Assembly: GCF_021012795.1 (NCBI RefSeq)
Contig: NZ_VFYU01000014.1
Coordinates: forward strand, 157,173 to 221,172
Direction: 5' to 3'
Source: Psychrobacter sp. I-STPA10
GTDB taxonomy: Bacteria > Pseudomonadota > Gammaproteobacteria > Pseudomonadales > Moraxellaceae
DNA length: 64,000 nt
How positions within the stretch are numbered: the first letter of the stretch is position 1; each line of letters opens with the position of its first letter. The translations under genes and the position numbers were made by a program. A model generated the notes under the pieces. That model ran no database searches, was not told the origin of the DNA, and saw nothing but the letters and a program-made list of their open reading frames with translations. This document shows, one piece after another, positions 36,848 to 50,340 of the stretch.

Positions 36848-37264
36848 CTAAGCACGGTTGCGATACTTTCTAATCGTTTGTAGCTGAGCCACTGATTCTG
36901 CCAATGAAGCCAATGCCGCATTGGTTTGTACACTATCTGATTGATTAGCCAACATTTGCTCTGCTTTTTGACGAGCTTCGACAATTTTTGCTTCATCTAA
37001 ATCATGAGCTCTAGCAGCAGTATCTGCTAACACAGTCACTAGCTTAGGCTGAATTTCGAGCACACCACCAGAGACATAAATGACTTCTTCATTACCATCA
37101 GGTGTTTGCAGACGCATCGAGCCGGGTTTTAACAGGGTAATCATTGGTGTGTGACCAGCCAATACCCCAATTTCACCTTCACTACCTGTGGCAATTAGCA
37201 TGGTGATTTCACCATCATAAATCTGTTCGCGTGCACTTACAACTCGACATTGTAGGGTGGCCAT
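36848..37264 (-). CDS. atpC: ATP synthase F1 epsilon subunit
   Basis: 138 residues. The N-terminal beta-sandwich (LQCRVVSAREQIYDGEITML, then GEIGVLAGHTPMITLLKPG) and C-terminal helical hairpin (DLDEAKIVEARQKAEQML) are typical. It belongs to the central stalk and inhibits ATP hydrolysis. Last gene of the operon, 104 bp after atpD. Confidence 0.96.
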   Translation of the reverse strand: MATLQCRVVSAREQIYDGEITMLIATGSEGEIGVLAGHTPMITLLKPGSMRLQTPDGNEEVIYVSGGVLEIQPKLVTVLADTAARAHDLDEAKIVEARQKAEQMLANQSDSVQTNAALASLAESVAQLQTIRKYRNRA

Positions 37265-37368
37265 GTGACTCTTCCTCTTCCAATCAATCTATAAAGCAAA
37301 TGGCTATTATTTAATTTATAAGACAAGGAATATACAATATCCCTATGCCCTATCAATCAACAGCGCTC

Positions 37369-38823
<1,455 letters not shown>

Positions 38824-38895
38824 TTAAGCTAAAATATATCTAATATATAAGGTATTTAGAACATAGCCAAATAAGCTATCTTCTACTAAAATTTA

Positions 38896-39774
38896 TTAAG
38901 AGACCGCAGCCGCACCGCCAACAATCTCAGAAATCTCACGGGTAATCGCTGCTTGACGCAATTTGTTATAGACTAATTGTAGGTCATCAATGAGATTACC
39001 TGCATTGTCTGTTGCCGCCTTCATCGCCACCATACGAGCAGATTGTTCAGAAGCAATGTTTTCCATCACTGCTTGATATACAATAGACTCAATATAACGT
39101 CCTAACAAACCATCAATCAATGTTTTTACATCTGGCTCGTAGATATAATCCCAACTTAAATCCGTCTGAATCCCAGACTCTTCAGAAACTGCATGTTCTG
39201 GTAATGGAACAAGTTGGTTCACTGTTGGCTGTTGTACCATGGCATTGACAAACTGATTATAAACCAGATAAATACGATCTAAGTGTCCATGACGATAATC
39301 ATCTAGCATGGCTTGCACAGGCGAATTTAGCTGTTCAAATGTTGGGTTGTCACCATAGTCAGTCTGTACAGAAGTTACTTTACCACCAAAACTCTTAAAA
39401 AAGCTCACACCTTTTGAACCAATGACTGCATATTCAGCATCTACCGATTGGTTTTGATAGTCTTTTACATGATGCATGAGACGTTTAAATAAGTTCACGT
39501 TCAGACCACCAGCCAGACCACGATCTGAAGTAATAACAATATAACCAACTCGATTGGTCGAACGAGTTGTCATATAAGGATGCTTATAATCAGTCGATGC
39601 ACGCACTAAATGCGAGATAACTCGGCGCATACTATCTGCATAAGGTCTGCCGATTTGCATACGCTCTTGAGCACGGCGCATTTTACTGGCTGCAACCATC
39701 TGCATGGCACGAGTAATTTTTTGGGTACTTTTGATACTCGTAACTTTTGCACGAATTTCTTTTAAACTTGCCAT
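38896..39774 (-). CDS. atpG: ATP synthase F1 gamma subunit
   Basis: 292 residues from the ATG at 39774, where [20 protein letters not shown] is the canonical N-terminus; an upstream in-frame start at 39843 is rejected. The C-terminal signature [18 protein letters not shown] appears as [19 protein letters not shown], followed by [20 protein letters not shown]. It is the rotating shaft of F1. Separated from atpA by 214 bp. Confidence 0.97.
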   Translation of the reverse strand: MASLKEIRAKVTSIKSTQKITRAMQMVAASKMRRAQERMQIGRPYADSMRRVISHLVRASTDYKHPYMTTRSTNRVGYIVITSDRGLAGGLNVNLFKRLMHHVKDYQNQSVDAEYAVIGSKGVSFFKSFGGKVTSVQTDYGDNPTFEQLNSPVQAMLDDYRHGHLDRIYLVYNQFVNAMVQQPTVNQLVPLPEHAVSEESGIQTDLSWDYIYEPDVKTLIDGLLGRYIESIVYQAVMENIASEQSARMVAMKAATDNAGNLIDDLQLVYNKLRQAAITREISEIVGGAAAVS

Positions 39775-39988
39775 AACATATCCAACTCGACGAGATAAAT
39801 AAATATACTGGGTAAAGATGTTAACAAGGCAACAAAACCGCAAGTATTAGTAGCAAAAAATAGTGACTTGTTTTGATGAAGTTAATTATATTACATAATC
39901 AACTCCACCTATCAATCTATTAATAAGCTGCTAATGCACTCACTATTTTGCAAGTCATTAGCACAATTATTCTATTATTCTCTATTAA

Positions 39989-41533
39989 TTAGTAGCTGTG
40001 ATCTTGTTTAAATGCTTCAATAGAAGACTTTAATTGAGCTGCTATATCATCATTATAATTTGCAGTCTCATTAAGCTCACGCATCAAATCACCATGTTGA
40101 TCTTGCATATAGCGTAAATAAGCCTCTTCAAAATCACCAATCTTATCTACTGGTACATCAGCTAAATAGCCTTCGTTTGAAGCATAAATAACCACTGCTT
40201 GCTCAGCAACAGACATTGGCTGATATTGCTTTTGCTTCATAAGTTCTGTGACACGCTCACCATGCTCTAACTGCTGCTTAGTAGCATCATCTAGGTCAGA
40301 AGCAAACTGGGCAAATGCTGCCAATTCACGATATTGTGCCAATGCGGTACGAATACCACCAGATAGTTTTTTGATGATCTTAGTTTGAGCAGAACCACCA
40401 ACACGAGATACTGAAATACCAGCATTCACCGCAGGACGAATACCTGAGTTAAATAGGCTAGATTCTAGGAAAATCTGTCCATCAGTAATCGAGATCACGT
40501 TGGTTGGTACGAATGCAGATACGTCACCAGCTTGGGTTTCAATAATTGGTAGTGCAGTTAATGAGCCTGTTTTACCTTTGACTTCACCGTTGGTAAACTC
40601 TTCAACATAATCTGCATTGACGCGTGAAGCACGTTCAAGTAAACGTGAATGAAGATAGAATACATCCCCTGGATAGGCTTCACGACCTGGTGGACGACGC
40701 AATAGTAGAGAAATTTGACGATAAGCAACTGCTTGCTTAGATAAATCATCATATACAATCAATGCATCTTCACCACGGTCACGGAAATATTCTCCCATGG
40801 TACAACCAGAATATGGTGCAATATACTGTAGGGCTGCTGGCTCAGAGGCTGATGCCACAACAACAGTGGTATAAGCCAATGCGCCTGTTTGCTCAAGTTT
40901 GCGTACCACGTTTGCGATGGTAGAACGTTTTTGTCCAATCGCTACATACACACATTTAATACCAGAGTCTTTCTGTGCAATGATGGCATCGATTGCCAAC
41001 GCAGTTTTACCTGTTTGACGGTCACCAATGATAAGCTCACGCTGACCACGTCCAATAGGAATCATGGTATCAACTGCTTTATAACCTGTCATTACTGGTT
41101 GATCAACTGACTGACGAGCAATAACACCAGGTGCAATTTTTTCGACTTTATCAGTTAATTGTGCATTGATAGGACCTTTACCATCGATGGGATTACCAAG
41201 CGCATCAACAACACGCCCTAGTAATTCAGGACCTACAGGTACTTCTAAAATACGACCAGTACAATAAGCTTTTTGACCTTCTTGTAGGCTTAAATAATCT
41301 CCGAGTACCACCGCACCGACAGAGTCACGTTCAAGGTTCAATGCCATACCATAGACATCGCCTTCAAATTCGATCATCTCACCGTACATAGCATCTTCAA
41401 GACCATGAATCTGTACAATACCATCTGATACTTTGACGATTGTACCTTCATTTTTTGCAGTCACACCCGCATCAAGGTCTTGAATACGCTGCTTAATCAG
41501 ATTACTGATTTCCGCTGGATTCAACTGTTGCAT
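39989..41533 (-). CDS. atpA: ATP synthase F1 alpha subunit
   Basis: 514 residues. Non-catalytic nucleotide-binding subunit. Walker [16 protein letters not shown] is near residue 170, the arginine finger region is in [14 protein letters not shown] (about 375), and [20 protein letters not shown] is conserved. N-terminus [20 protein letters not shown] is typical. Standard operon position after atpH with a 113-bp gap. Confidence 0.98.
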   Translation of the reverse strand: MQQLNPAEISNLIKQRIQDLDAGVTAKNEGTIVKVSDGIVQIHGLEDAMYGEMIEFEGDVYGMALNLERDSVGAVVLGDYLSLQEGQKAYCTGRILEVPVGPELLGRVVDALGNPIDGKGPINAQLTDKVEKIAPGVIARQSVDQPVMTGYKAVDTMIPIGRGQRELIIGDRQTGKTALAIDAIIAQKDSGIKCVYVAIGQKRSTIANVVRKLEQTGALAYTTVVVASASEPAALQYIAPYSGCTMGEYFRDRGEDALIVYDDLSKQAVAYRQISLLLRRPPGREAYPGDVFYLHSRLLERASRVNADYVEEFTNGEVKGKTGSLTALPIIETQAGDVSAFVPTNVISITDGQIFLESSLFNSGIRPAVNAGISVSRVGGSAQTKIIKKLSGGIRTALAQYRELAAFAQFASDLDDATKQQLEHGERVTELMKQKQYQPMSVAEQAVVIYASNEGYLADVPVDKIGDFEEAYLRYMQDQHGDLMRELNETANYNDDIAAQLKSSIEAFKQDHSY

Positions 41534-41646
41534 TGCCTTGTTTCCTTTAATATGTGATTACCAACCCACTGGCTTATATCTTATATACTGTTATTCTAGA
41601 TGCCTGTATTTTGCAGGATTTTAGAATATTAAGAGGGCTTATTTGT

Positions 41647-42249
41647 TTAGGTAGTTAACTGAGTTTTTAACTGTTTTAACTTACCTTTTACTGAGTCGTC
41701 GACAACTTTATCGCCAATTTTAATGGTTGCCCCTGCAACTAAGCTAGGATCTACCGATTCATGTATATTGACTGTTGCGTTAAGCGACTGCTCTAGACGT
41801 TTTTTTATGAGCTCACGCTGTGCAATGGTTAGAGCATAGGCTGAGGTAATATAGGCATTGACTTCCTTTAATGCCTGCTCACGCTGCAATCGGTATTGTT
41901 CATAAACTTGTGGGATTAATGCAAGACGTTCTTGCTGAGCCAGCTGAATGATAAAGTTTTTGATAGATGCTGTTGCTTTATTTAAGCCAACTGCTTGATT
42001 ACTATCAAGCACTTCTGATGTATTTGCTGCATCAGATGTGACTTGATCATCATATACCCCAATCAATGCAGTACTCTTTTGCTCTGCACTAATGGCTGGA
42101 TTGTCTAATACTGTACGAAACGACTCATCCTCTACTACTGCTGTAGCAACTGCTAAAAAGTCTTCCCATTGATTGACAACGCCTTGCTCATTAGCATAAT
42201 CAAAAGCAGCTTTGGCATAAGGTCTTGCTAATGTTGATAATTCGGCCAT
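41647..42249 (-). CDS. atpH: ATP synthase F1 delta subunit
   Basis: 200 residues, somewhat longer than the usual 177 because of a loop insertion near residues 70-90 ([20 protein letters not shown]). N-terminal [17 protein letters not shown] and C-terminal [32 protein letters not shown] are diagnostic. It links F1 to the peripheral stalk. Confidence 0.95.
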   Translation of the reverse strand: MAELSTLARPYAKAAFDYANEQGVVNQWEDFLAVATAVVEDESFRTVLDNPAISAEQKSTALIGVYDDQVTSDAANTSEVLDSNQAVGLNKATASIKNFIIQLAQQERLALIPQVYEQYRLQREQALKEVNAYITSAYALTIAQRELIKKRLEQSLNATVNIHESVDPSLVAGATIKIGDKVVDDSVKGKLKQLKTQLTT

Positions 42250-42277
42250 AATCCCCTCGTAATTGTATTACTCGCTG

Positions 42278-42748
42278 CTATAGCTTAGCTGCTAGTTGGT
42301 TTAACATTGCAGCATGTTTTTGCTCATCAACATCTTCTTGCAAAATCTTCTCTGCACCCATCACTGCCAACTGAGCAACTTGAGTACGCAACGCTTCACG
42401 CGCTTGGTTGATTTCTAGATCAATAGACTCGCGTGCTTGTTGACGAATACGTTCGCCCTCGATTTGAGCCTGTACTTTGGCTTCTTCGATGAGCTGGTTT
42501 GCACTTTTATTTGCTTGTTCGATCAATGCAGCAGCTTTTGCTTTAGCAGCTGTTAGTTCTGCTTCTGCTGATTGCTCAGCACTGGCTAGATCTGCTTTTG
42601 CTTTTTCAGCAGCATTTAGTCCATCAGCAATTTTGCGTTGGCGTTCATTGATGGCAGCCATCAAAGGTGGCCATACAAATTTCATGCAAAAGACCACGAA
42701 TATTGCAAAAGCAATAGATTGACCGATAATGGTAAAATTAATATTCAC
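42278..42748 (-). CDS. atpF: ATP synthase F0 b subunit
   Basis: 156 residues. One N-terminal membrane span ([20 protein letters not shown]) precedes a long Ala/Glu/Lys-rich helix forming the peripheral stalk ([20 protein letters not shown]). Typical length and operon place between atpE and atpH. Confidence 0.96.
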   Translation of the reverse strand: MNINFTIIGQSIAFAIFVVFCMKFVWPPLMAAINERQRKIADGLNAAEKAKADLASAEQSAEAELTAAKAKAAALIEQANKSANQLIEEAKVQAQIEGERIRQQARESIDLEINQAREALRTQVAQLAVMGAEKILQEDVDEQKHAAMLNQLAAKL

Positions 42749-42825
42749 GTGATCACCTCTTTGTTAATGAAAGATCAGCTTGGATGACCACCAAACGATG
42801 GTCAAAGTTTAGAACTGATTTTAAA

Positions 42826-43092
<267 letters not shown>

Positions 43093-43112
43093 CTATTTAA
43101 TTTAATGTCTAA

Positions 43113-44629
<1,517 letters not shown>

Positions 44630-45070
44630 CTATTTATCTATTCGCCACAATATCCAAACATAACAGCACTGCATGATAATAAAACCACAGAACATACCAA
44701 TTGTTGATAGTGGCTTTACTAGGATAAAGGCACCTACAAACCCTGCTAATGTTACTGCCCATTTGAGCATTTGACCTAGGTACAAGTTATTAACAATATG
44801 CCGCCTAGCACGTGATCCTGTATGGCGAAATACCGCCCATGCAAATACAAGATGTGTTGCACCATTAAGTCCCGCACCCAAACTAATACTTTTCGTAACA
44901 ATATAATTTGAATGCCAATAAAATGCATCTAGTAGCCAAGCAATGATAATAATACTTAGTATTAGCCAACTAATATAAGATAGTAATTGCTTAAATGTGT
45001 GACGGGCTCTATCTTGAGCACGCTGCCGCACAGGACTCTGAACGGATTGTGATTTTTTTATAAACCCCAT
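44630..45070 (-). CDS. atpI: ATP synthase subunit I
   Basis: 146 residues with four membrane spans. The motif VTKSISLGAGLNGATHLVFAW and later the RRHIVNNLYLGQMLKWAVTL region match the AtpI/UncI family, which helps assemble the c ring. Starts at 45070 (ATG); two in-frame GTG codons directly upstream are alternatives. It stands 650 bp ahead of atpB, more than usual. Confidence 0.88.
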   Translation of the reverse strand: MGFIKKSQSVQSPVRQRAQDRARHTFKQLLSYISWLILSIIIIAWLLDAFYWHSNYIVTKSISLGAGLNGATHLVFAWAVFRHTGSRARRHIVNNLYLGQMLKWAVTLAGFVGAFILVKPLSTIGMFCGFIIMQCCYVWILWRIDK

Positions 45071-45309
45071 CACCACAGCTCATCTTGTTTTTAATTTATT
45101 TATGGCTTAGGAATTATTTAACATGATACTTAATAAGATGGTATCTGCTGCTTACCTGTCACCATTTTCTATCCATCTATCAGATAGTATTATTGAGCTT
45201 AGCGCAAAATATTTGTGTAAAACGCCGTTTATTATAGAGATATGAACCGTGAGGCGCAAGTAAAAAATATGGGTAATGCGCTAAGCTTATAACCACTAGT
45301 TAATAGATG

Positions 45310-46245
45310 CTATTTAATACATGACACCATCTGAGTTGCCATTGTTTTCCAGCCTGAGACAAAGTCAGTGGCATCTGTCATATCTTCTTGCTGCACGGTG
45401 GTCGATAGAGGTTGTAATTTTGACAACATGCCTTGGCGAGGAGGCCCTTGTAATACCATACACATCTTAGTATCGGGTCTATTTTGTTGTAGCCAACGAA
45501 ATTGGGTAGCTTTTGGTGGCAGGTGATGATCACGAGTTAAAGCACCCGTCATTTTGATATTGAGGCTGGGCTCTATATATTGATAGGCATCATGATAAGC
45601 CCAGTAACTCTTGGGCTGAGCAGCACGTATTTTATTGACGCTAGCCACTGCTGCATCCATATTTTTGGCAAATGAGCGTGCGTTACGTGTATACAAATCG
45701 GCATTATTTGGATTGGCTCTAGAATAGATGGCAGCTAAGGCACGAGTGATTGCTTTGGCGTTTTCTGGATCAAGCCAAATATGGGGGTCTAATGTGCCAG
45801 CAATGGGTTGACCTTTTTCATCTCGAAGTGGTTGACGATTAAATGCCTTGAGGTCAAATAAGGCGATGGCATTGGCTTGTTTATCCAAAGATGTGGCAAG
45901 ATTGTTTTCTAATGCAGCACCAAACCATATCACGTAGCGACTGTCTTTTGCAGTTTTGATGTCACTTGGGCTGAGACTACCATGATGCCCAACTTCTCCT
46001 GAGCCCAACAGTTGGTGTGCAGAAGGCGTGCCTTTGGTTACTGCTTCACTCAGCAAAAACAAGGGGTGATTACTAACAGATATTTCTGTTTTTTCTCGTA
46101 AAGAAGCTGGTAATGCGTCTAATGAGGTAGCTGCTTGTGCAGGTTGGGCAGCATAAGTAGTTTGACTCATACCTAATAACAATATAGCAACTGTTTGTAC
46201 TAATGGCACAGAAATACGAGATGGTAATGCTGTGATAAATTTCAT
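45310..46245 (-). CDS. znuA: Zinc ABC transporter substrate-binding protein
   Basis: 311 residues, periplasmic zinc-binding protein of the ZnuABC importer. A signal peptide (about residues 1-32) is followed by cluster A-I features: ISVSNHPLFLLSEAVTKG, GEVGHHGSLSPSDIKTAKDS with His ligands, DPHIWLDPENAKAIT and YWAYHDAYQYIEPSL. The His-rich loop is short compared with E. coli ZnuA. AGAGG precedes the ATG. It diverges from zur-znuC-znuB with palindromes in between. Confidence 0.94.
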   Translation of the reverse strand: MKFITALPSRISVPLVQTVAILLLGMSQTTYAAQPAQAATSLDALPASLREKTEISVSNHPLFLLSEAVTKGTPSAHQLLGSGEVGHHGSLSPSDIKTAKDSRYVIWFGAALENNLATSLDKQANAIALFDLKAFNRQPLRDEKGQPIAGTLDPHIWLDPENAKAITRALAAIYSRANPNNADLYTRNARSFAKNMDAAVASVNKIRAAQPKSYWAYHDAYQYIEPSLNIKMTGALTRDHHLPPKATQFRWLQQNRPDTKMCMVLQGPPRQGMLSKLQPLSTTVQQEDMTDATDFVSGWKTMATQMVSCIK

Positions 46246-46262
46246 AATGAACCTCTATTGTA

Positions 46263-46274
46263 TGTTATAAAACA
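46263..46274 (-). promoter_or_regulatory. Putative Zur operator of znuA
   Basis: The imperfect palindrome TGTTATAAAACA lies about 18 bp upstream of the znuA ATG, placing it where Zur binding would block translation initiation or an early promoter. It is weaker than the zur-side site. Confidence 0.45.
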
Positions 46275-46594
46275 CAGGCAATCATGTAAAAATGCCTTTG
46301 AGTTTGACAGTATTCATGATTGAATGTGCTCTTATATCGCTCTTACTGGCTGTTATAGTCCAATCCAAACAAGCCAGTTTGATAGAAGTTGCCTTAATAT
46401 TAACAATATTAATTAACTTTGATATAAGCCACTTCCATGTTTTTATAGATGAATAACTATCTAAAGTATATGGATAATATTGCTTTTAATATCAGGTGAT
46501 ACAAAGCTGCTATGGAGCAGGTTATGCTCCTTTTCATTGTACTTTTTTGTAGACCATGATATTAAGTTCTGCAACACCTAATCACTTTAGATAT

Positions 46595-46607
46595 GTTATA
46601 ATATAAC
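46595..46607 (+). promoter_or_regulatory. Putative Zur operator of zur-znuCB
   Basis: GTTATAATATAAC is a near-perfect 13-bp palindrome 34 bp upstream of the zur ATG and matches the GTTATA-N-TATAAC Zur-box form known in gammaproteobacteria. It would give autorepression and zinc-responsive control of znuCB. Confidence 0.7.
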
Positions 46608-46641
46608 TTTTACAGAAAAATACAAGCTGAGGTTTATTAAT

Positions 46642-47247
46642 ATGTCCTCTTTTTTAGATGCAGATTCTGATGTAGGTTGCCAACACGGTCGTGAGGGACA
46701 TTTACACAATGTACAAAAACTATCAGATAAAGATTTGCAGCAACGTCTACAAGCTGCGGCCCAGCAATGTTCTCAAGATGGTAGCCGCTTTACAGAGTTG
46801 CGGCGACAAGTATATACCCTAATTTTGGACTCAGATAAACCACTAGGTGCTTATGATCTTATTCAATGCTTACAAGATCGTCGTGAAAAAAACAATGGCA
46901 AACCAACCAAGACGGTAGCACCCCCGACCATTTATCGCACATTGGATTTTTTATTAGCACAGGGATTTATCCATCAGTTAAATTCGATTAATGCTTTTGT
47001 GCCTTGCTGCCATCCTCGCGATAAACACATCGCTGCTTTTTTGATTTGTGAACATTGTCGCCAAGTGCAAGAGTGTAGTACGTTACCCATTCATGAGGTA
47101 GTGCAATATGCCAAACAAGAAGCAAATTTTGCTGTCACAAAAAGTACAATAGAAATGACAGGACGCTGTGCTGATTGCCAATCTTCTAGCCAGATCGATG
47201 CCAAAGATACGTTTACCAATCATATTACTGCCAGTACGAGATCATAA
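46642..47247 (+). CDS. zur: Zinc uptake regulator (Fur family)
   Basis: 201 residues. The winged-helix part contains FTELRRQVYTLILDSDKPLG, then GAYDLIQCLQDR, and TVAPPTIYRTLDFLLAQGFIHQL. The structural zinc CxxC pairs are FLICEHCRQVQEC and GRCADCQ. Length is above the usual 150-170 because of an N-terminal extension with HGREGHLH. Its TAA stop directly adjoins the znuC ATG. Zn-dependent repressor of znuABC is expected. Confidence 0.93.
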   Translation: MSSFLDADSDVGCQHGREGHLHNVQKLSDKDLQQRLQAAAQQCSQDGSRFTELRRQVYTLILDSDKPLGAYDLIQCLQDRREKNNGKPTKTVAPPTIYRTLDFLLAQGFIHQLNSINAFVPCCHPRDKHIAAFLICEHCRQVQECSTLPIHEVVQYAKQEANFAVTKSTIEMTGRCADCQSSSQIDAKDTFTNHITASTRS

Positions 47248-48021
47248 ATGCCAACCAATGCTACTAAAAAGCTGCCGCTATTAACCCTTGAGCAAGTTGG
47301 TTTGACAGTCAGCACCGCAAATGACAAACACTTAAAGATACTGTCTGCTATAGACATGCAGGTCAATACAGGAGACAAGTTCTGTATTATTGGTCCTAAC
47401 GGTGCTGGCAAGTCCACCTTAGTCAAAATCATGCTGGGGTTATTGACACCCACATCAGGACAAGTAACTCGCCAGCCTAATTTACGTCTGGGTTATGTAC
47501 CACAAAAATTTATGGTACCACCCATACTTCCTTTACGAGTCAGCGATCTTTTAGCACAAGTAAAACAGGTCAATTTACAACAATTTCAACGTCAATTTTT
47601 AGACAAAAAATTGGCATTGACCGAGTTATTACCACGGCAAGTATCGCATTTATCAGGGGGCGAGACACAGCGAGTACTATTAGCACGTGCGCTCCTTGGT
47701 CAACCTGATTTATTAATATTAGATGAACCCATGCAGGGGTTAGATCCTGATAGTGAGAAATGGCTATATCAGTTTATTGATGAACTGCCTGATTTTTTAC
47801 AATGTGCGATGGTGGTAGTATCTCATGATTTGCATTGGGTGATGAAGGGCTGTCGTCATGTGATATGTTTGAATAAACACATTTGCTGTGAAGGACAACC
47901 CAACGATTTGCTGCTGCTACAAGAGTTCCATAAGCTATTTGGACATCAATATGAGCAGCCATATAATCATCAATCACATCACTGTCAGCACACTCCTCCT
48001 CCTGTTCAACCAGCACCCTAG
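47248..48021 (+). CDS. znuC: Zinc ABC transporter ATP-binding protein
   Basis: 257 residues. Walker A IGPNGAGKSTLVKIML (about 50), signature motif VSHLSGGETQRVLLARALL (about 135), Walker B LLILDEPMQGLDPDSEKW and H-loop MVVVSHDLHWVM. A short C-terminal tail is His-rich (HHCQHT), which may bind metal. Starts right after the zur stop and is 18 bp before znuB. Confidence 0.95.
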   Translation: MPTNATKKLPLLTLEQVGLTVSTANDKHLKILSAIDMQVNTGDKFCIIGPNGAGKSTLVKIMLGLLTPTSGQVTRQPNLRLGYVPQKFMVPPILPLRVSDLLAQVKQVNLQQFQRQFLDKKLALTELLPRQVSHLSGGETQRVLLARALLGQPDLLILDEPMQGLDPDSEKWLYQFIDELPDFLQCAMVVVSHDLHWVMKGCRHVICLNKHICCEGQPNDLLLLQEFHKLFGHQYEQPYNHQSHHCQHTPPPVQPAP

Positions 48022-48039
48022 GGCAATAAAGGTACATTT

Positions 48040-48849
48040 ATGTTTTCTTCATGGTTAAGCATCATTGCCCCAGCATGGATTGCTGGTAGCTTATTGGCAT
48101 TATTATCTGCACCTTTGGGCTGTTTGGTGTTGTGGCGACGCATGGCATTTTTTGCTGATGCTTTGGCGCATGGTACTTTATTTGGTGTGGCGTTGGCGGC
48201 GCTGTGGCAATTGCCACTTGGTTTTGGCATTGCTTTGGTCAGTGTGTTGGTTGTATTAGCATTGGTGTGGCTTGAAGATGACCGCTTGCCTTCAGATGCC
48301 GTATTGGCTGTACTCTCAGCCACCCTACTCTGTTTGGGTCTATTGACCATGACTCATTTGACACAGATGCAATCTAATGTGTTGGGTTATTTATTTGGTA
48401 ATTTATTAGAGCTGGACTGGAGTGATTTGCCATTACTAATTGTCAGTACCATCATTGGTATTGGGGTTTTGGGTTACATTTGGAAGTCGCAAGTGCTTCT
48501 TGCCACCAATCAAGCGTTGGCACTCATCAGCGGTGTGCATCCACTCAAGCAGCGGCTGTTTTTTATGGGCGTATTGGCAGGTTTTTGTGCATTGGCATTA
48601 CAGGCTGTGGGAAGCTTGTTAATCAGTGCGTTATTAATTTTGCCAGCTTTAAGTGCACGTTTGCTGGCACAATCTCCTAAGCAAATGCTGATATTGTCTG
48701 TCATTATTGCTCAGGCTGCGGTGACAACAGGCATTTGGGGTAGTGTCTGGTTAGACATACAAACTGGACTGGCGATTGTTTTAGGCTTATCACTGACATT
48801 TTTTACTTTATACCTTATACAAAAACTACAGCGTTTCAACCAAAGCTAG
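48040..48849 (+). CDS. znuB: Zinc ABC transporter permease
   Basis: 269 residues, seven to eight membrane spans. GCLVLWRRMAFFADALAHGTLFGVA at residues 26-50 is the ABC-3 permease signature. AAAGG precedes the ATG. Completes the ZnuABC importer with znuA and znuC. Confidence 0.95.
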   Translation: MFSSWLSIIAPAWIAGSLLALLSAPLGCLVLWRRMAFFADALAHGTLFGVALAALWQLPLGFGIALVSVLVVLALVWLEDDRLPSDAVLAVLSATLLCLGLLTMTHLTQMQSNVLGYLFGNLLELDWSDLPLLIVSTIIGIGVLGYIWKSQVLLATNQALALISGVHPLKQRLFFMGVLAGFCALALQAVGSLLISALLILPALSARLLAQSPKQMLILSVIIAQAAVTTGIWGSVWLDIQTGLAIVLGLSLTFFTLYLIQKLQRFNQS

Positions 48850-48898
48850 ATACTCTCTTATCATTGAGTATTTTGGTCATTAAGTACGTTTATTATGA

Positions 48899-49747
48899 AT
48901 GAATGGCTTGTGCAAAATTATGATCTCCAGTTATCCACCCACTCATATTCACACAACTGATAATATTGTCAATGTACTACAGTTGACAGATTTACACCTC
49001 TATACTGATCCTAAAAAAACTGTCGAAGGACGCAACTGTCAAGCGGATTTTGAACGCTGTTTAACACAAGCACTCAATGAAGATAGACGCTGTGATCTTA
49101 TCTTGCTAACAGGTGATTTGGTCAATGAGATAGATAATGCCATTTATGAGCGTATTTTTGCCAAATTATCTGCAACCAATATTGCGTTTGCCTGCATTGC
49201 GGGTAATCATGATGTCACTGATGAGTTATATCCTGAGCGACCTTTTGACAAGCGGCAACTGGTTGCTCAGCCTCCTGACTCCAGATTATTGACGCATCAC
49301 TGTATTCAAGCAAATGACTGGCAGATACTGCTGGTTGATTCTAGCATTCCTGGTCAAGTCAAAGGTAAACTGCCCAAACAGACTAAAAGTTGGCTAACTA
49401 AGCAGTTATCTAATAATCACCGTGCTACTATATTGGTACTACACCATCATCTGGTGCCTGTACATTCAAAATGGATTGATGCCCACATGGCAGAGGGTGC
49501 AGAAGAAATTTGGCAACTATTACACCAGTTTGATCATGTAAAAGCAGTGCTGTCTGGGCATGTACATCAAGCGTTTCATACACAATATAAAGGCATTGAT
49601 TTTTATACCTCTCCTTCTACTTGTTATCAATTTAAAATAGGCTCAGATGAGTTTGCTTTGGATAAATTTGCCAAACCTGGATACCGCTGGTTGCAATTGG
49701 GTAACAATGGTTATCTTGAAAGCTGGGTTAAAAGACTAGATACTTGA
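48899..49747 (+). CDS. cpdA: 3',5'-cyclic AMP phosphodiesterase / metallophosphoesterase
   Basis: 282 residues. The calcineurin-type metal motifs are all visible: QLTDLHLY (about 29), LLTGDLVNE (about 70), IAGNHDVTDE (about 101), LHHHLVPVHSKW (about 182) and LSGHVHQAFH (about 220). CpdA degrades cAMP in the cytoplasm. An internal ATG at 48920 is another possible start. It follows znuB by 49 bp and may share its transcript. Specificity for cAMP is inferred from family similarity. Confidence 0.88.
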   Translation: MNGLCKIMISSYPPTHIHTTDNIVNVLQLTDLHLYTDPKKTVEGRNCQADFERCLTQALNEDRRCDLILLTGDLVNEIDNAIYERIFAKLSATNIAFACIAGNHDVTDELYPERPFDKRQLVAQPPDSRLLTHHCIQANDWQILLVDSSIPGQVKGKLPKQTKSWLTKQLSNNHRATILVLHHHLVPVHSKWIDAHMAEGAEEIWQLLHQFDHVKAVLSGHVHQAFHTQYKGIDFYTSPSTCYQFKIGSDEFALDKFAKPGYRWLQLGNNGYLESWVKRLDT

Positions 49748-49899
49748 GCTCCATTTTTGTAAGATACTTGTTTTTTAAGCTAGGTGTTTTTTAAGCTAGA
49801 TGCTATTGTATTGTATTTAAGATACAGTTTAACGACACTCAAGCTTGGCTTAATATGACCACATATCCACAAGATGATACGATTTATTAGGAAAATGTC

Positions 49900-50337
49900 A
49901 TGAGCAATACAAATACAACAGAAGATTTAAAATTTACACCTTATACACCACAAAAAGATGAGGAATATATGTCAGATGCTCAATTAGAGCATTTTGCCTC
50001 CATACTCAAAAAATGGAAACAACAGCTACAAGGTGATGCTGATCGTACCAAGTCGTATATTCAAGATGAGTCAACTGCAATGCCAGACATCAACGACAGA
50101 GCGACGCAAGAAGAAGAGTTTGCTTTGGCACTGCGTACACGTGATCGTGAGCGTAAGCTGATTCGCAAAATTGATAAGTCTTTGGCAGAGATGGAAAGTG
50201 GTGACTATGGTTTTTGCCAGATGTGTGGTGTAGAAATCGGACTAAGACGCCTAGAAGCTCGTCCAACCGCCACGCTATGTATCGATTGCAAAACGCTTTC
50301 AGAAATGAAAGAGCGTCAAACTTGGGGACATGCCTAG
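49900..50337 (+). CDS. dksA: RNA polymerase-binding transcription factor DksA
   Basis: 145 residues. The coiled-coil tip with acidic Asp residues is in ESTAMPDINDRATQEEEFAL, and the C4 zinc finger runs CQMCGVEIGLRRLEARPTAT through LCIDCK. DksA modulates RNA polymerase with ppGpp. gluQ follows four bases after the stop. Confidence 0.97.
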   Translation: MSNTNTTEDLKFTPYTPQKDEEYMSDAQLEHFASILKKWKQQLQGDADRTKSYIQDESTAMPDINDRATQEEEFALALRTRDRERKLIRKIDKSLAEMESGDYGFCQMCGVEIGLRRLEARPTATLCIDCKTLSEMKERQTWGHA

Positions 50338-50340
50338 ATT

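Larger units (their letters stand above)
46246..46641. other. Divergent znuA / zur-znuCB promoter region
   Basis: 396 bp, AT-rich, with Zur-box-like palindromes at 46263-46274 and 46595-46607, one close to each divergent start. Confidence 0.65.
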
